DNA from: Nonomuraea turcica
GTDB taxonomy: Bacteria > Actinomycetota > Actinomycetes > Streptosporangiales > Streptosporangiaceae
Reading direction: 5' to 3'
Assembly: GCF_030718205.1 (NCBI RefSeq)
Contig: NZ_JAUZQF010000002.1
Location: 186,001 to 250,000 of the forward strand
Length of the DNA stretch: 64,000 nt
This document shows, piece by piece, positions 1-8,125 of this stretch. The position numbers were made by a program, and so were the translations under genes. Positions within the stretch are counted from its first letter, which is position 1. Each line of letters opens with the position of its first letter. The notes beneath the pieces are model-generated. The model did not search any database, was not told the DNA's origin, and saw nothing but the letters and a program-made list of their open reading frames with translations.

Positions 1-1470
1 GTGACGGCGGTGAAGCAGGCGGCGGGCACCCTGACCGTGCCTCCGGTGCCGCCGTTCACCGAGCCGACCGTGGTCCAGGACGTGCCGGCCTACTGCGACG
101 TCACGGTCACCCTCACCCACCCGGGCGTCGACGACCACGCCAAGGTCAGGGTCTGGCTGCCCGAGAAGGGGTGGAACGGCCGGTTCCAGGCGGTGGGCGG
201 CAGCGCCTTCGCCGCCGGCGACTACGGGGTGGACCGGGCCTGCGCGATCAAGAACGGCTACGCCGCCGCGACCACCGACGCCGGCGTCGGCCCGTACCTG
301 GACGTCGCCTGGGCGCTGAACAGCGACGGCAAGGTCAACACGGAGCTGCTGAAGAACTTCGCCGACCGCTCCCAGCACGAGATGACGGTCGTCGCCAAGC
401 AGGTCATCGCGAAGGTGTACGGCAAGCCGGCCTCCTACTCGTACTGGACCGGTTGCTCGACCGGCGGGCGCCAGGGCTACATGGAGGCCCAGCGCCACCC
501 CGGCGACTACGACGGCATCCTCGCCAACGCCCCCGCCATCAACTGGGACGAGTACGTGGTCGCCACGCTGTGGCCGCAGGTGGTGATGAACGAGGAGGAC
601 ACGTTCCTGTCCCCGTGCGAGTTCAACGCCTTCAACGAGGCCGCCGTCAAGGCGTGCGACCCGCTGGACGGCGCCTCCGACGGCGTGATCGGCGACCCCG
701 CCACGTGCCGCTTCGACCCGCGCAAGCTCATCGGCAAGACCGTCGAGTGCGAGGGCGCGCAGGAGGCCATCACCGCCGAGGACGCCGCCGTCGTCCGCAA
801 GATCTGGGACGGCCCCCGCACCACGTCCGGCAAGAAGCTCTGGTACGGCCTCCCTATCGGCGCCGGTTTCGACCTGGCGGGCACCAAGGTCGGCGATGAC
901 GGCAAGCGCGTGGGCGCGCCGTTCCCCGTGCCGGCCTTCTGGGTCGCGACGTGGCTGAAGCGCCAGCCGGCCTTCGACCTCTCGACGATCACCTACGCCG
1001 AGTTCACCAAGCTGTTCAAGCAGTCCCAGGCCGAGTACGACAAGATCATCGGCACCGATGACCACGACCTGTCGGCCTTCCGCAAGTCCGGCGGCAAGCT
1101 GCTCACCTGGCACGGCCAGTCCGACCAGCTCATCCCCACCCTCGGCACCGTGGACTACCGCGAGCGCGTCGAGGCCGCCAACGGCGGCGCGCGCCGCGTG
1201 GACGACTTCTACCGGCTGTTCCTGGCTCCGGGCGTCGCGCACTGCGTCGGCACTACGAGCACCGGCCCCGCGCCCACGGACGCCCTCGCCGCCCTGACGG
1301 CCTGGGTCGAGCAGGGCAAGGCCCCGCGCACGCTGAGCGCCTCCATCAAGGACGCCACCGGCAAGACGGTCACCCGGGACCTGTGCCTGTACCCGGCCGT
1401 CTCCCGCTACAAGGGCCACGGCGACCCGGCGGACGCGGCCAGCTACACCTGCGTCCCCGCCCGCCACTGA
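1..1470 (+). CDS. Tannase/feruloyl esterase family hydrolase, 5' partial
   Basis: Serine esterase of the tannase/feruloyl esterase family, expected to cleave aromatic (galloyl or feruloyl) esters outside the cell. The CS-D-HC signature is visible: Cys152-Ser153 in GCSTGGRQG, Asp375 in GQSDQLIP, and His414-Cys415 in VAHCVG, where the two cysteines normally form a disulfide beside the triad. The reading frame is open to base 1 and no signal peptide is seen, so the true N terminus and export signal probably lie upstream of the window. A strong hairpin follows the stop. Family assignment is secure; the substrate is not known. Confidence 0.88.
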   Translation: MTAVKQAAGTLTVPPVPPFTEPTVVQDVPAYCDVTVTLTHPGVDDHAKVRVWLPEKGWNGRFQAVGGSAFAAGDYGVDRACAIKNGYAAATTDAGVGPYLDVAWALNSDGKVNTELLKNFADRSQHEMTVVAKQVIAKVYGKPASYSYWTGCSTGGRQGYMEAQRHPGDYDGILANAPAINWDEYVVATLWPQVVMNEEDTFLSPCEFNAFNEAAVKACDPLDGASDGVIGDPATCRFDPRKLIGKTVECEGAQEAITAEDAAVVRKIWDGPRTTSGKKLWYGLPIGAGFDLAGTKVGDDGKRVGAPFPVPAFWVATWLKRQPAFDLSTITYAEFTKLFKQSQAEYDKIIGTDDHDLSAFRKSGGKLLTWHGQSDQLIPTLGTVDYRERVEAANGGARRVDDFYRLFLAPGVAHCVGTTSTGPAPTDALAALTAWVEQGKAPRTLSASIKDATGKTVTRDLCLYPAVSRYKGHGDPADAASYTCVPARH

Positions 1471-1496
1471 CACGGCGATGACACTGTGAAACGCCG

Positions 1497-1527
1497 ACAG
1501 CCTGCCGGATCGCATCCGGCAGGCTGT
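1497..1527. terminator. Bidirectional hairpin terminator
   Basis: Perfect 14-bp inverted repeat (ACAGCCTGCCGGAT and its complement) with a 3-base loop, placed between two convergent genes, 27 bases after the esterase stop and 19 bases from the hydrolase stop on the other strand. There is no long T run, as is usual in actinomycetes. Confidence 0.8.
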
Positions 1528-1545
1528 TCGTCAGACAGGACGCGG

Positions 1546-2589
1546 TCAGAAGCGGTCCACGTCCACGACGGCCTGGGCGAAGGCCGTGGGCGCCTCCTGC
1601 GGCAGGTTGTGGCCGATGCCCTCCAGGAGACGGTGCTCGTAGGCGCCGGTGAACATGCTCCGGTACGACGAGCCGTCGCCCGGCGCCACCGTGAACGGGT
1701 CCCGCTCGGCGTCCAGCGTGATGGTCGGCACCTTGATGACCGGCCGCGCGTCGAGCCGCTTCTCCAGGGCGTCGTAACGGCGCTCACCTTCGGCCAGGCT
1801 CAGCCGCCACCGATAGTTGTGCAGCACGATGGCGGCGTAGTCGGGGTTGTCGAAGGCGGTGGCCGTGCGCTCGAAGGTGGCGTCGTCGAAGTCCCACGTC
1901 GGGGAGACGGTGTCCCAGACGAGCCGGTTGAGGTCGTGGCGCTTGTCCGGGTTCTCCATGGCCTTCTTGCCGCGCTCGGTGGCGAAGTAGTACTGGTACC
2001 ACCAGGCGTACTCGGCCTTCGGCGGCAGCGGCTCCAGGTTGGCGGCCAGGTTGGTGATGAGGTAGCCGCTCACCGACACCAGCGCCTTGCACCGCTGCGG
2101 CCACAGGGCGGCGATGATGTCGGCGGTCCTCGACCCCCAGTCGAAGCCGGCGAGCACGGCCTTGCCGATCTTCAGGGCGTCCATCAGGGCGATGATGTCG
2201 AGCGCGATGGCCGACTGCTGGGCGTTGCGGAACGTCCTGGCGGACAGGAACCGCGTCGTGCCGTGACCGCGCAGGTAGGGCACGATGACCCGGTAGCCCT
2301 GCGCCGCCAGCAGCGGGGCGACGTCGACGAAGCTGTGGATGTCGTACGGCCAGCCGTGCAGGCAGATGACCACGGGCCCGCGAGCCGGGCCCAGCTCGGC
2401 GTAACCGATGTCCAGCACCCCGGCCTTGACCTGCTTCAGCGGGCCGAACGAGGTGTGCGTGCCGGGCGTGACGGCCGGCACCGCCGGGGCGGTCCGCCTC
2501 GTGGAGGCGGCGGCCGGGAACGCCAGCGAGGCGACCGCCGCGCCGGTGGCCAACCCGAGGGTCTTGCCGAAGGTGCGCCTGTTCATCAT
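1546..2589 (-). CDS. Tat-exported epoxide-hydrolase-like alpha/beta hydrolase
   Basis: Alpha/beta hydrolase of 347 residues with an aspartate nucleophile, as in epoxide hydrolases and haloalkane dehalogenases. The oxyanion motif is HGWP (78-81), the nucleophile is Asp150 in AGFDWGS, and the catalytic His is near 327 in GIGHNLP. The N terminus reads MMNRRTF followed by an Ala/Gly-rich stretch ending in PAAAS, a Tat signal. The ATG at 2589 is preferred because AAGGA lies 6-10 bases upstream and the Tat signal begins there; the frame is open further upstream to 2733 without a good ribosome site. Convergent with the esterase. Substrate unknown. Confidence 0.85.
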   Translation of the reverse strand: MMNRRTFGKTLGLATGAAVASLAFPAAASTRRTAPAVPAVTPGTHTSFGPLKQVKAGVLDIGYAELGPARGPVVICLHGWPYDIHSFVDVAPLLAAQGYRVIVPYLRGHGTTRFLSARTFRNAQQSAIALDIIALMDALKIGKAVLAGFDWGSRTADIIAALWPQRCKALVSVSGYLITNLAANLEPLPPKAEYAWWYQYYFATERGKKAMENPDKRHDLNRLVWDTVSPTWDFDDATFERTATAFDNPDYAAIVLHNYRWRLSLAEGERRYDALEKRLDARPVIKVPTITLDAERDPFTVAPGDGSSYRSMFTGAYEHRLLEGIGHNLPQEAPTAFAQAVVDVDRF

Positions 2590-2855
2590 GGGAAGTCCTT
2601 CATGTCGGAGAATGCGACATCCCTTACTGTTTCGGGCGAAGAATTCCGGCACATCAGTCACATGACGGTGAGACACGGCAGGCAGTCGCCGTGCGGGAAC
2701 TCTCCCGGCGCTCACCGTCCCGGCGCACCGCATCCGGGCGGCGGCGGGAGCCGGACGGGAACATTAAGTCATTCGACTGTTCCCGCTCCTGACGCATCTG
2801 GACGATCCTTGCGTGACCCCCATCCGACCTGGTCCTGAGCCTTTCCGGAGGATCC

Positions 2856-3617
2856 GTGAACCCCACCCCTGTCGTCTTCATCCATGGCGCGTGGCTGCAC
2901 GCGTCGTCGTGGGATTCATGGAACGAGCGCTTCGCCAGCTTCGGTTTCGCCGCCCGCGCCCCGGGCTGGCCCGGCGAGCCCGCCACGGCACGCGAGGCCC
3001 GCCGGCCTTCCGAGGCGTTCCACGACCTGGGGCTCGACGCGCTCACCGAGCACTACGCGCGCATCGCGCGCTCCTACGACACCCCGCCCGTGATCGTCGG
3101 CCACTCGGTGGGCGGCCTCATCGCCCAGCACCTGCTCGGCACGAACGTGGGCCGCGCCGCGGTGGCCATCGCCCCCGCCCCGGTGAACCACGCGGGCACG
3201 CCGGGCACCGGGGAGCCGTGGCCCGCGTCGATGGAGGCCGGGAGCTTCCGCCGGCTGTTCGCCAACGCGGTCACCGAGCGGGAGTCGGACGGGCTGTTCG
3301 AGCGCCACGCCGTGCCGGGGCCGAGGCGGCTGCTGGCCGAGCTGGGGCACGGCGGCGCCGTACGGCACCCGCGCGCGGTCGTGGACCACGGCAACACCGG
3401 CCGCGGCCCGCTGCTGCTGATCTCCGGGCAGGAGGACCGGCTGGTGCCCGACCACGTCACCCGGGCCGTGTACAAGCTCTACAGCGACTCGACGGCCGCC
3501 AGCGCCCTCAAGCAGTTCCCCGACCGGGGCCATTCGCTGGTCATCGACAGCGGCTGGCGGGCCGTCGCCGACCACGTGCTGGTCTGGCTCGCCGAACGTG
3601 GGGTCGGCGCCCGGTGA
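2856..3617 (+). CDS. Alpha/beta hydrolase (Ser nucleophile)
   Basis: 253-residue cytoplasmic alpha/beta hydrolase. It begins with strand beta3 and an HGAW oxyanion motif (10-13), carries the nucleophile Ser84 in GHSVGG, an acid in GQEDRLVP and a His in DRGHSLV. The GTG start follows GGAGG by about 6 bases. It is convergent with the LAL regulator, with only 7 bases between the stops. Similar enzymes are esterases or lactonases; nothing in the sequence fixes the substrate. Confidence 0.82.
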   Translation: MNPTPVVFIHGAWLHASSWDSWNERFASFGFAARAPGWPGEPATAREARRPSEAFHDLGLDALTEHYARIARSYDTPPVIVGHSVGGLIAQHLLGTNVGRAAVAIAPAPVNHAGTPGTGEPWPASMEAGSFRRLFANAVTERESDGLFERHAVPGPRRLLAELGHGGAVRHPRAVVDHGNTGRGPLLLISGQEDRLVPDHVTRAVYKLYSDSTAASALKQFPDRGHSLVIDSGWRAVADHVLVWLAERGVGAR

Positions 3618-3624
3618 GCACGGC

Positions 3625-6381
3625 TCAGGCGTTCTCCTTCTCCGAGGAGCCGAGCTTGTCCAGGGCGTCGCGCAGCGCCGCCCGCGAGGTGATGCCCAGC
3701 TTCGGGAAGACGCGGTAGAGGTGGGATGAGATGGTGCGAGGGGACAGGTGCATGCGCTCGCCGATCTCCTTGTTCGTCAGCCCGCTCGCAGCCAGCTCCG
3801 CGATCCGACGCTCCTGCCAGGTCAGCGTGGACAGGTACGACAGCGAGATCCTGACGGGCGCCCCCGACGCGCGCAGCTCGGCCTGGGCCCGCTCGGCCCA
3901 GCCGGCGGCGCCGAGCCGGTCGAACGACTCGGCGGCGCGGAGCAGGACGGGCCGGGCGGCCTTCGGCCCCTGGGTGTGCCTGAGCCGGACGCCGTGGGCC
4001 AGGCGGATGCGGGCCAGCTCGAACGGGAACCCGGCCGCGGCGGGCTGGGCCTCTGCCCGGGCGTACATGTCCTCGGCCTCCTTCTCGTCGGCGGCCGTCA
4101 TGGCCAGCGCGCCGTACGTGACCAGCGCCAGCCGGGGAGACACCGCGGGCAGGCCCGCGTCGGAGGCGGCCCTGGCGTGCCGGCGGGCCTCCTCCAGGCG
4201 GCCGGTGTGCACGGCGGCCTCGACCAGGTCGAGCAGCGTGCGCGGAGCCTGGTGGGCGCAGGGCGCGAACGACCCCGGCGGCGTGATGCCGATGGCGTAC
4301 AGGTAGGCGGCCTCGTAGTCGCCCTCGCTCAGCGCCGCCGTCGTGCCGATGGCGTCGGCGATCTGGGACAGGAACCCGACGCCGCGCGGCCGGGCCCAGG
4401 CGTCCAGGACGGCCTGCAGCTCCCTGGCCCGCTCGACCTCGCCGCGCATGGCGGCCAGGAGACCCAGGTAGGCGTGGGTGTGGTGGGTGAACAGGGTGTA
4501 CCCGTGGGAGATGGTCAGCTCCAGCACCCGCCGTCCCGTCCGCTCGGCGTCGTCCCACTCGCCGGCGGCGAGCTGGTCGAGCATGATCAGGTGCAGCATG
4601 GTCATGCCGGTGCCCACGGCGCCGGTCTCCACCTCGTGATCGACGGCGCGCCGCAGGTAGGGGCGGTAGCGGCGCAACGTGTCCACGTGGTAGGCGGCCA
4701 CGCCCAGGCGCGAGAGGTCCCACGGCTCCAGCTCCGCGACGCCGGCGAAGGCGGCCTCGACGCGCTCGTGCACGCCCGCGCCGTGCCGGACGACGTCGCT
4801 CCACGCGTCGCGGTAGATCGCCGAGCGGGTGCCGACCCGCTCTCCCAGGGAGTCCATGAGCTGCTCGGTGCGCTCCCACAGCGCGGGGTCGCCAGCGTAC
4901 TGGCTGATCGCCAGCAGCAGGTTGACCAGGCGTTCCGCGGGTTCGGGCGTGCCGTCCTCCGGCAGGGTGCCGATCGCCGCCGTGACGTGGCGGTGCGCGG
5001 TGCGTACGTCGCCGTCCTCGTACAGGGCCACGTAGGCCGAGGTGACGACCGCGGCGGGGGACTCGGCCGCGCCCGGCGGCAGGTCCGAGCGGATGAGCTG
5101 CTGCGCCTGGTCGAGCAGCGCCGCGTGCCCGGCGATGAAGGCGGCGTCGCCGACCCGCCTGGAGCGCTCGGCGGCGGTCTCGCTCAGCTCCGCCGCGCGG
5201 GTCAGCCAGGCCACCGCCGCGACCGCGCCCCCGCGCCGGGTCGCCGACTCGGCCGCGGCCTCCAGCTCCGCCGCCACCTCCTCGTCGGGGTCCACGATCG
5301 AGGCCGCGAGGTGGCGGGCGCGCCGCTCGACGTCGTCGCGGTGCACCCGCGCCAGCTCCGCGTGCGCCGCGCGGCGCTGGTTGGGGGTGGCGAGCTGGAC
5401 GACGGCGGTGCGGACCAGCGGGTGCCGGAAGACGAGGTGGCCGGTGGCGGGGTCGGAGTCCAGGAGCCCGGCCGCGACCGCTTCGTCGGCCTCGCGCATG
5501 CGGTAGCGGGCGCCGGGCGCACGATCAGCATGCCGGCCGCCGGGTCCCGCCCCGACGCCGTCGAGGGCGCCGCGCAGCAGCTCCTCGCGTACGGGGGCGG
5601 CCAGGCGTTCGATGCGCCGGCCGTAGACGTGCTGGAGGCGGCGCGACAGCGGGACGTTGCCTGATCCGAAGGGATCCTCGCCGGTGTGGCCGCCGTTCAG
5701 GTGGGCGGGCAGCTCCAGCAGCGCCAGCGGGTTGCCCATGGCGTGCTCCAGGACGACGCGCCGGGTCTGCGCGTCCAGTCGCGGATGGCGCAGGTCTAGT
5801 AGCCGCCCGGCCTCCTCCTCCGCCAGGGCCGCCACGGGCAGCTCGGGAAGCGCGGCGGTGTCGAACCGCGAGCCGACGTCGGAGCGTACGGCGATGAGCA
5901 TCTTCACGGAGCTGCCGCTGAGCCGGCGCGCCACGAACCCGCACACCTCGGCGCTGGAGGCGTCCATCCACTGGCCGTCGTCGAGCAACAGCAGCAGCGC
6001 CTTCTCCGACGCCACGAGTGACAGCAGGTCTAGCACGGCGATGCCGAGGGACATGACCGACGGCGCCGCGCCCTTGCGCAGCCCGAAGACGACGTCGAAG
6101 AGGGCGCGGCGGCCCTCGTCGAGCCCGGTCGCGTGCGGCAGCAGCGAGTACAGCAACTGGTGTAGCCCCGCGAAGGGCAGCTCCGCCTCGGCCTCGACCC
6201 CGGCGGCGCGGATCACCCGGTGCTCGCCCGCGAGGCCGACCACGTGGTCGAGCAGGGCGCTCTTGCCGACTCCTGTCTCACCCCTGAGGATGAGCGCCTG
6301 CCCTCCGGCAGCCGCCATGAACGCGGACAGCTCCTCCTGGACGCCATCCCGGCCCACCATCGTTGAGACGAGCGACTCCAC
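3625..6381 (-). CDS. LAL-type LuxR family transcriptional regulator
   Basis: 918-residue large ATP-binding LuxR (MalT-like) regulator. The N-terminal ATPase has a Walker A GETGVGKSA at about 34-42 and a Walker B-like LLLLLDD near 130. A long helical, TPR-like middle follows, then a C-terminal LuxR helix-turn-helix with the typical GLTNKEIGERMHLSPRTIS motif. The GTG start at 6381 has GAGGGAAG just upstream. It is divergent from a TetR gene across a 114-bp gap that holds a partial palindrome, so the TetR protein may control it. The inducer and targets are unknown. Confidence 0.9.
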   Translation of the reverse strand: MESLVSTMVGRDGVQEELSAFMAAAGGQALILRGETGVGKSALLDHVVGLAGEHRVIRAAGVEAEAELPFAGLHQLLYSLLPHATGLDEGRRALFDVVFGLRKGAAPSVMSLGIAVLDLLSLVASEKALLLLLDDGQWMDASSAEVCGFVARRLSGSSVKMLIAVRSDVGSRFDTAALPELPVAALAEEEAGRLLDLRHPRLDAQTRRVVLEHAMGNPLALLELPAHLNGGHTGEDPFGSGNVPLSRRLQHVYGRRIERLAAPVREELLRGALDGVGAGPGGRHADRAPGARYRMREADEAVAAGLLDSDPATGHLVFRHPLVRTAVVQLATPNQRRAAHAELARVHRDDVERRARHLAASIVDPDEEVAAELEAAAESATRRGGAVAAVAWLTRAAELSETAAERSRRVGDAAFIAGHAALLDQAQQLIRSDLPPGAAESPAAVVTSAYVALYEDGDVRTAHRHVTAAIGTLPEDGTPEPAERLVNLLLAISQYAGDPALWERTEQLMDSLGERVGTRSAIYRDAWSDVVRHGAGVHERVEAAFAGVAELEPWDLSRLGVAAYHVDTLRRYRPYLRRAVDHEVETGAVGTGMTMLHLIMLDQLAAGEWDDAERTGRRVLELTISHGYTLFTHHTHAYLGLLAAMRGEVERARELQAVLDAWARPRGVGFLSQIADAIGTTAALSEGDYEAAYLYAIGITPPGSFAPCAHQAPRTLLDLVEAAVHTGRLEEARRHARAASDAGLPAVSPRLALVTYGALAMTAADEKEAEDMYARAEAQPAAAGFPFELARIRLAHGVRLRHTQGPKAARPVLLRAAESFDRLGAAGWAERAQAELRASGAPVRISLSYLSTLTWQERRIAELAASGLTNKEIGERMHLSPRTISSHLYRVFPKLGITSRAALRDALDKLGSSEKENA

Positions 6382-6424
6382 GCTTCCCTCACTTCATCGT
6401 AACTGCCTCACCGACGTAGCGATT

Positions 6425-6440
6425 AGAACGATAACATTCT
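6425..6440. promoter_or_regulatory. Candidate TetR operator
   Basis: Imperfect 16-bp palindrome AGAACGATAACATTCT, AT-rich against the local background, in the divergent gap between the LAL gene and the TetR gene. The position suits autoregulation plus control of the LAL gene. Assignment is by position and symmetry only. Confidence 0.4.
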
Positions 6441-6495
6441 CATCAGCGAGGAAAGAAGGTTATTCAAGTGCTACGTGGCGAGTATCTTTAGGTAG

Positions 6496-7047
6496 GTGAG
6501 AGCAGACGCCACCCGCAACCTGGAACGGGTCCTGAGCACCGGCGCCCGCATGCTCGCCGACGACCCCGCGGCGACCATCGCCGCCATCGCGGCCGAGGCC
6601 GGAGTGGACCGCCGCACGGTCTACCGCCGCTTCTCCTCCCGCGAGGACCTCCTGGCCGCCGTCTACGGCGCCCGCTACGATGCGGTCGAGGCGGCCGTGG
6701 AGGCCGCCCGGCTGCGCGAGGCCCCGGTCGCCGTCGCGCTGCACCGCTACGTCGAGGGCATCGTCGCCGTCAACCGCAAGTGGCCCGTCGAGACGAGCCG
6801 CATGCTTCGCGAGGAGACGATCCGCGAGCGCCGCCGCGCCCTGATCGACGAGGTGGACGCCTTCCTGCGGCGCGCCACCGACGAGGGCCTGCTGCGCTCC
6901 GACCTGCCGCCCGGCTGGGTGGCCACGGTGCTGCCGCCGCTGATGGAACACGCCGCCGAGAACCTGACCGAGCTGAGCGCCGCGCAGGCCGCCGACGTCG
7001 TGGTCGACACGCTCCTGCGCGGCGTCGGCACCCCGCAGGCACGCTGA
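6496..7047 (+). CDS. TetR/AcrR family transcriptional regulator
   Basis: 183-residue repressor. The N-terminal DNA-binding domain is seen in the helix-turn-helix around AAIAAEAGVDRRTVYRRF (about 31-48) followed by SREDLLAAVY, the classical TetR helix 4. The C-terminal ligand domain has no recognisable ligand signature. The GTG start follows GGTAG. Divergent from the LAL gene at 6381, which is the most likely target together with itself. Confidence 0.87.
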   Translation: MRADATRNLERVLSTGARMLADDPAATIAAIAAEAGVDRRTVYRRFSSREDLLAAVYGARYDAVEAAVEAARLREAPVAVALHRYVEGIVAVNRKWPVETSRMLREETIRERRRALIDEVDAFLRRATDEGLLRSDLPPGWVATVLPPLMEHAAENLTELSAAQAADVVVDTLLRGVGTPQAR

Positions 7048-7064
7048 CCCCGGGACAGGGGGTC
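7046..7064 (+). terminator. Weak hairpin after TetR gene
   Basis: GACCCC and GGGGTC pair around a 7-base loop immediately at the TetR stop. The stem is short and no T tract follows, so this is a tentative terminator. Confidence 0.3.
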
Positions 7065-7197
7065 GTGGCGGGAGAGGTCATAACGCGACCCTAAGCACCG
7101 CCTGCGGACGGCACGTATACATGCCATGGCAGGCCGGCTCGCGGCGTATATATGCCGTCAACGCCCCGTATGCAGGCGGCCCTTATGGTCGTACGCC

Positions 7198-8121
7198 ATG
7201 TCGAGTCACCCCATGACCCTTGAACAACCGCAGAATCCACTGCAGGATCCACCGCAGGCGTCGGCGCTTCCCGACGAACCCGCCCTCCCTGAACAGAGGG
7301 AGGGCGGCGGCGTCATGGAACTGCTGGAACGCATCGGATCGGTCGCCGTGCCGATCGCGGTGGCGCTCTACGCGGTCCTTTATATAGGCATCGAGCAGAT
7401 GTACGCCGTCTTCGGCGTCAACCCGCAGCAGGTCGGCGTCGACCAGGCGGTCCTGCTCGGCCGCATGACCAGCACCGTGGTCCTGCTCCTGCTGGTCGCG
7501 ATCCCGCTGATCGGCGTCCTCGTCGGCGTGGGCTGGCTGATCGACAAGATCACCGGCGGGGCGGCGGGCAAGCTCGTAGGGGCGGCCAGGGAGCGGCCCT
7601 GGATCGCCGCGACGCTGGCGGCACTGTGGTGCGGGGCGACGTACTGGGGCGTGTTCCTCCTCTTCGGAGACCTGGACCTGTTCGTCATGGTCGTCATCGC
7701 GGTCGGCCTCGGCGTGCTGGCCTTCCTGATCCCGTTCCGGCTGCTGCGCCGCAAGCCCGTCGGGCGCGCGGGGACGAAGGTGATCGTCGGCGGACTGACC
7801 GGGGTCGGGCTGGGCTTCCTGCTCATCCTGGGGCTCGTGGAGGGCGCGCTCGACGTCCAGAGCAGTGGGCAGGCCAACGAGTTGCTGAACGCGGTCGGCT
7901 TCCAGGACCAGTGGGCGGTGATCAAGAACGCCGAGGACGACAAACCGCTCTACGACGGGCGCTGGATGATGCTGCTGGGCGAGAGCGACGGCACCTACGT
8001 CCTGTACGACTGCGACAAGCTGGAGACACTCCGCCGGCCGATGGAGACCACCAACCTCGGCACGATCGAGCTCGACCCGGAGCGGGAGAAGGGCTTCACC
8101 TGCGGAGGTCTCGTAGAGTAG
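7198..8121 (+). CDS. Five-TM membrane protein coupled to LAL regulator
   Basis: 307-residue membrane protein of no recognised family. Five hydrophobic segments are visible: VAVPIAVALYAVLYIGI, a Val/Leu-rich stretch after RMTST, AATLAALWCGATYWGVFLL, VMVVIAVGLGVLAFLI, and GLTGVGLGFLLILGLV. They are followed by a roughly 90-residue soluble C-terminal domain with two cysteines (YDCDK and TCGG). The ATG at 7198 is chosen as the first reasonable start; 7213 is possible. The stop lies 4 bases before the start of the next LAL regulator, so the two are almost certainly co-transcribed, and this protein could be a membrane partner of that regulator (inference). Confidence 0.7.
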   Translation: MSSHPMTLEQPQNPLQDPPQASALPDEPALPEQREGGGVMELLERIGSVAVPIAVALYAVLYIGIEQMYAVFGVNPQQVGVDQAVLLGRMTSTVVLLLLVAIPLIGVLVGVGWLIDKITGGAAGKLVGAARERPWIAATLAALWCGATYWGVFLLFGDLDLFVMVVIAVGLGVLAFLIPFRLLRRKPVGRAGTKVIVGGLTGVGLGFLLILGLVEGALDVQSSGQANELLNAVGFQDQWAVIKNAEDDKPLYDGRWMMLLGESDGTYVLYDCDKLETLRRPMETTNLGTIELDPEREKGFTCGGLVE

Positions 8122-8125
8122 GCGC

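Noticed and set aside
1486..2838. Long plus-strand open frame across the epoxide-hydrolase-like gene.
   Set aside because: Low-complexity Arg/Gly/Val composition and no motif; the minus strand has a full hydrolase with Tat signal and ribosome site.
5500..5560. Odd stretch in the first LAL regulator that looked like a local double frameshift.
   Set aside because: The frame stays open and conserved sequence resumes on both sides; without an alignment there is no reason to call an error.
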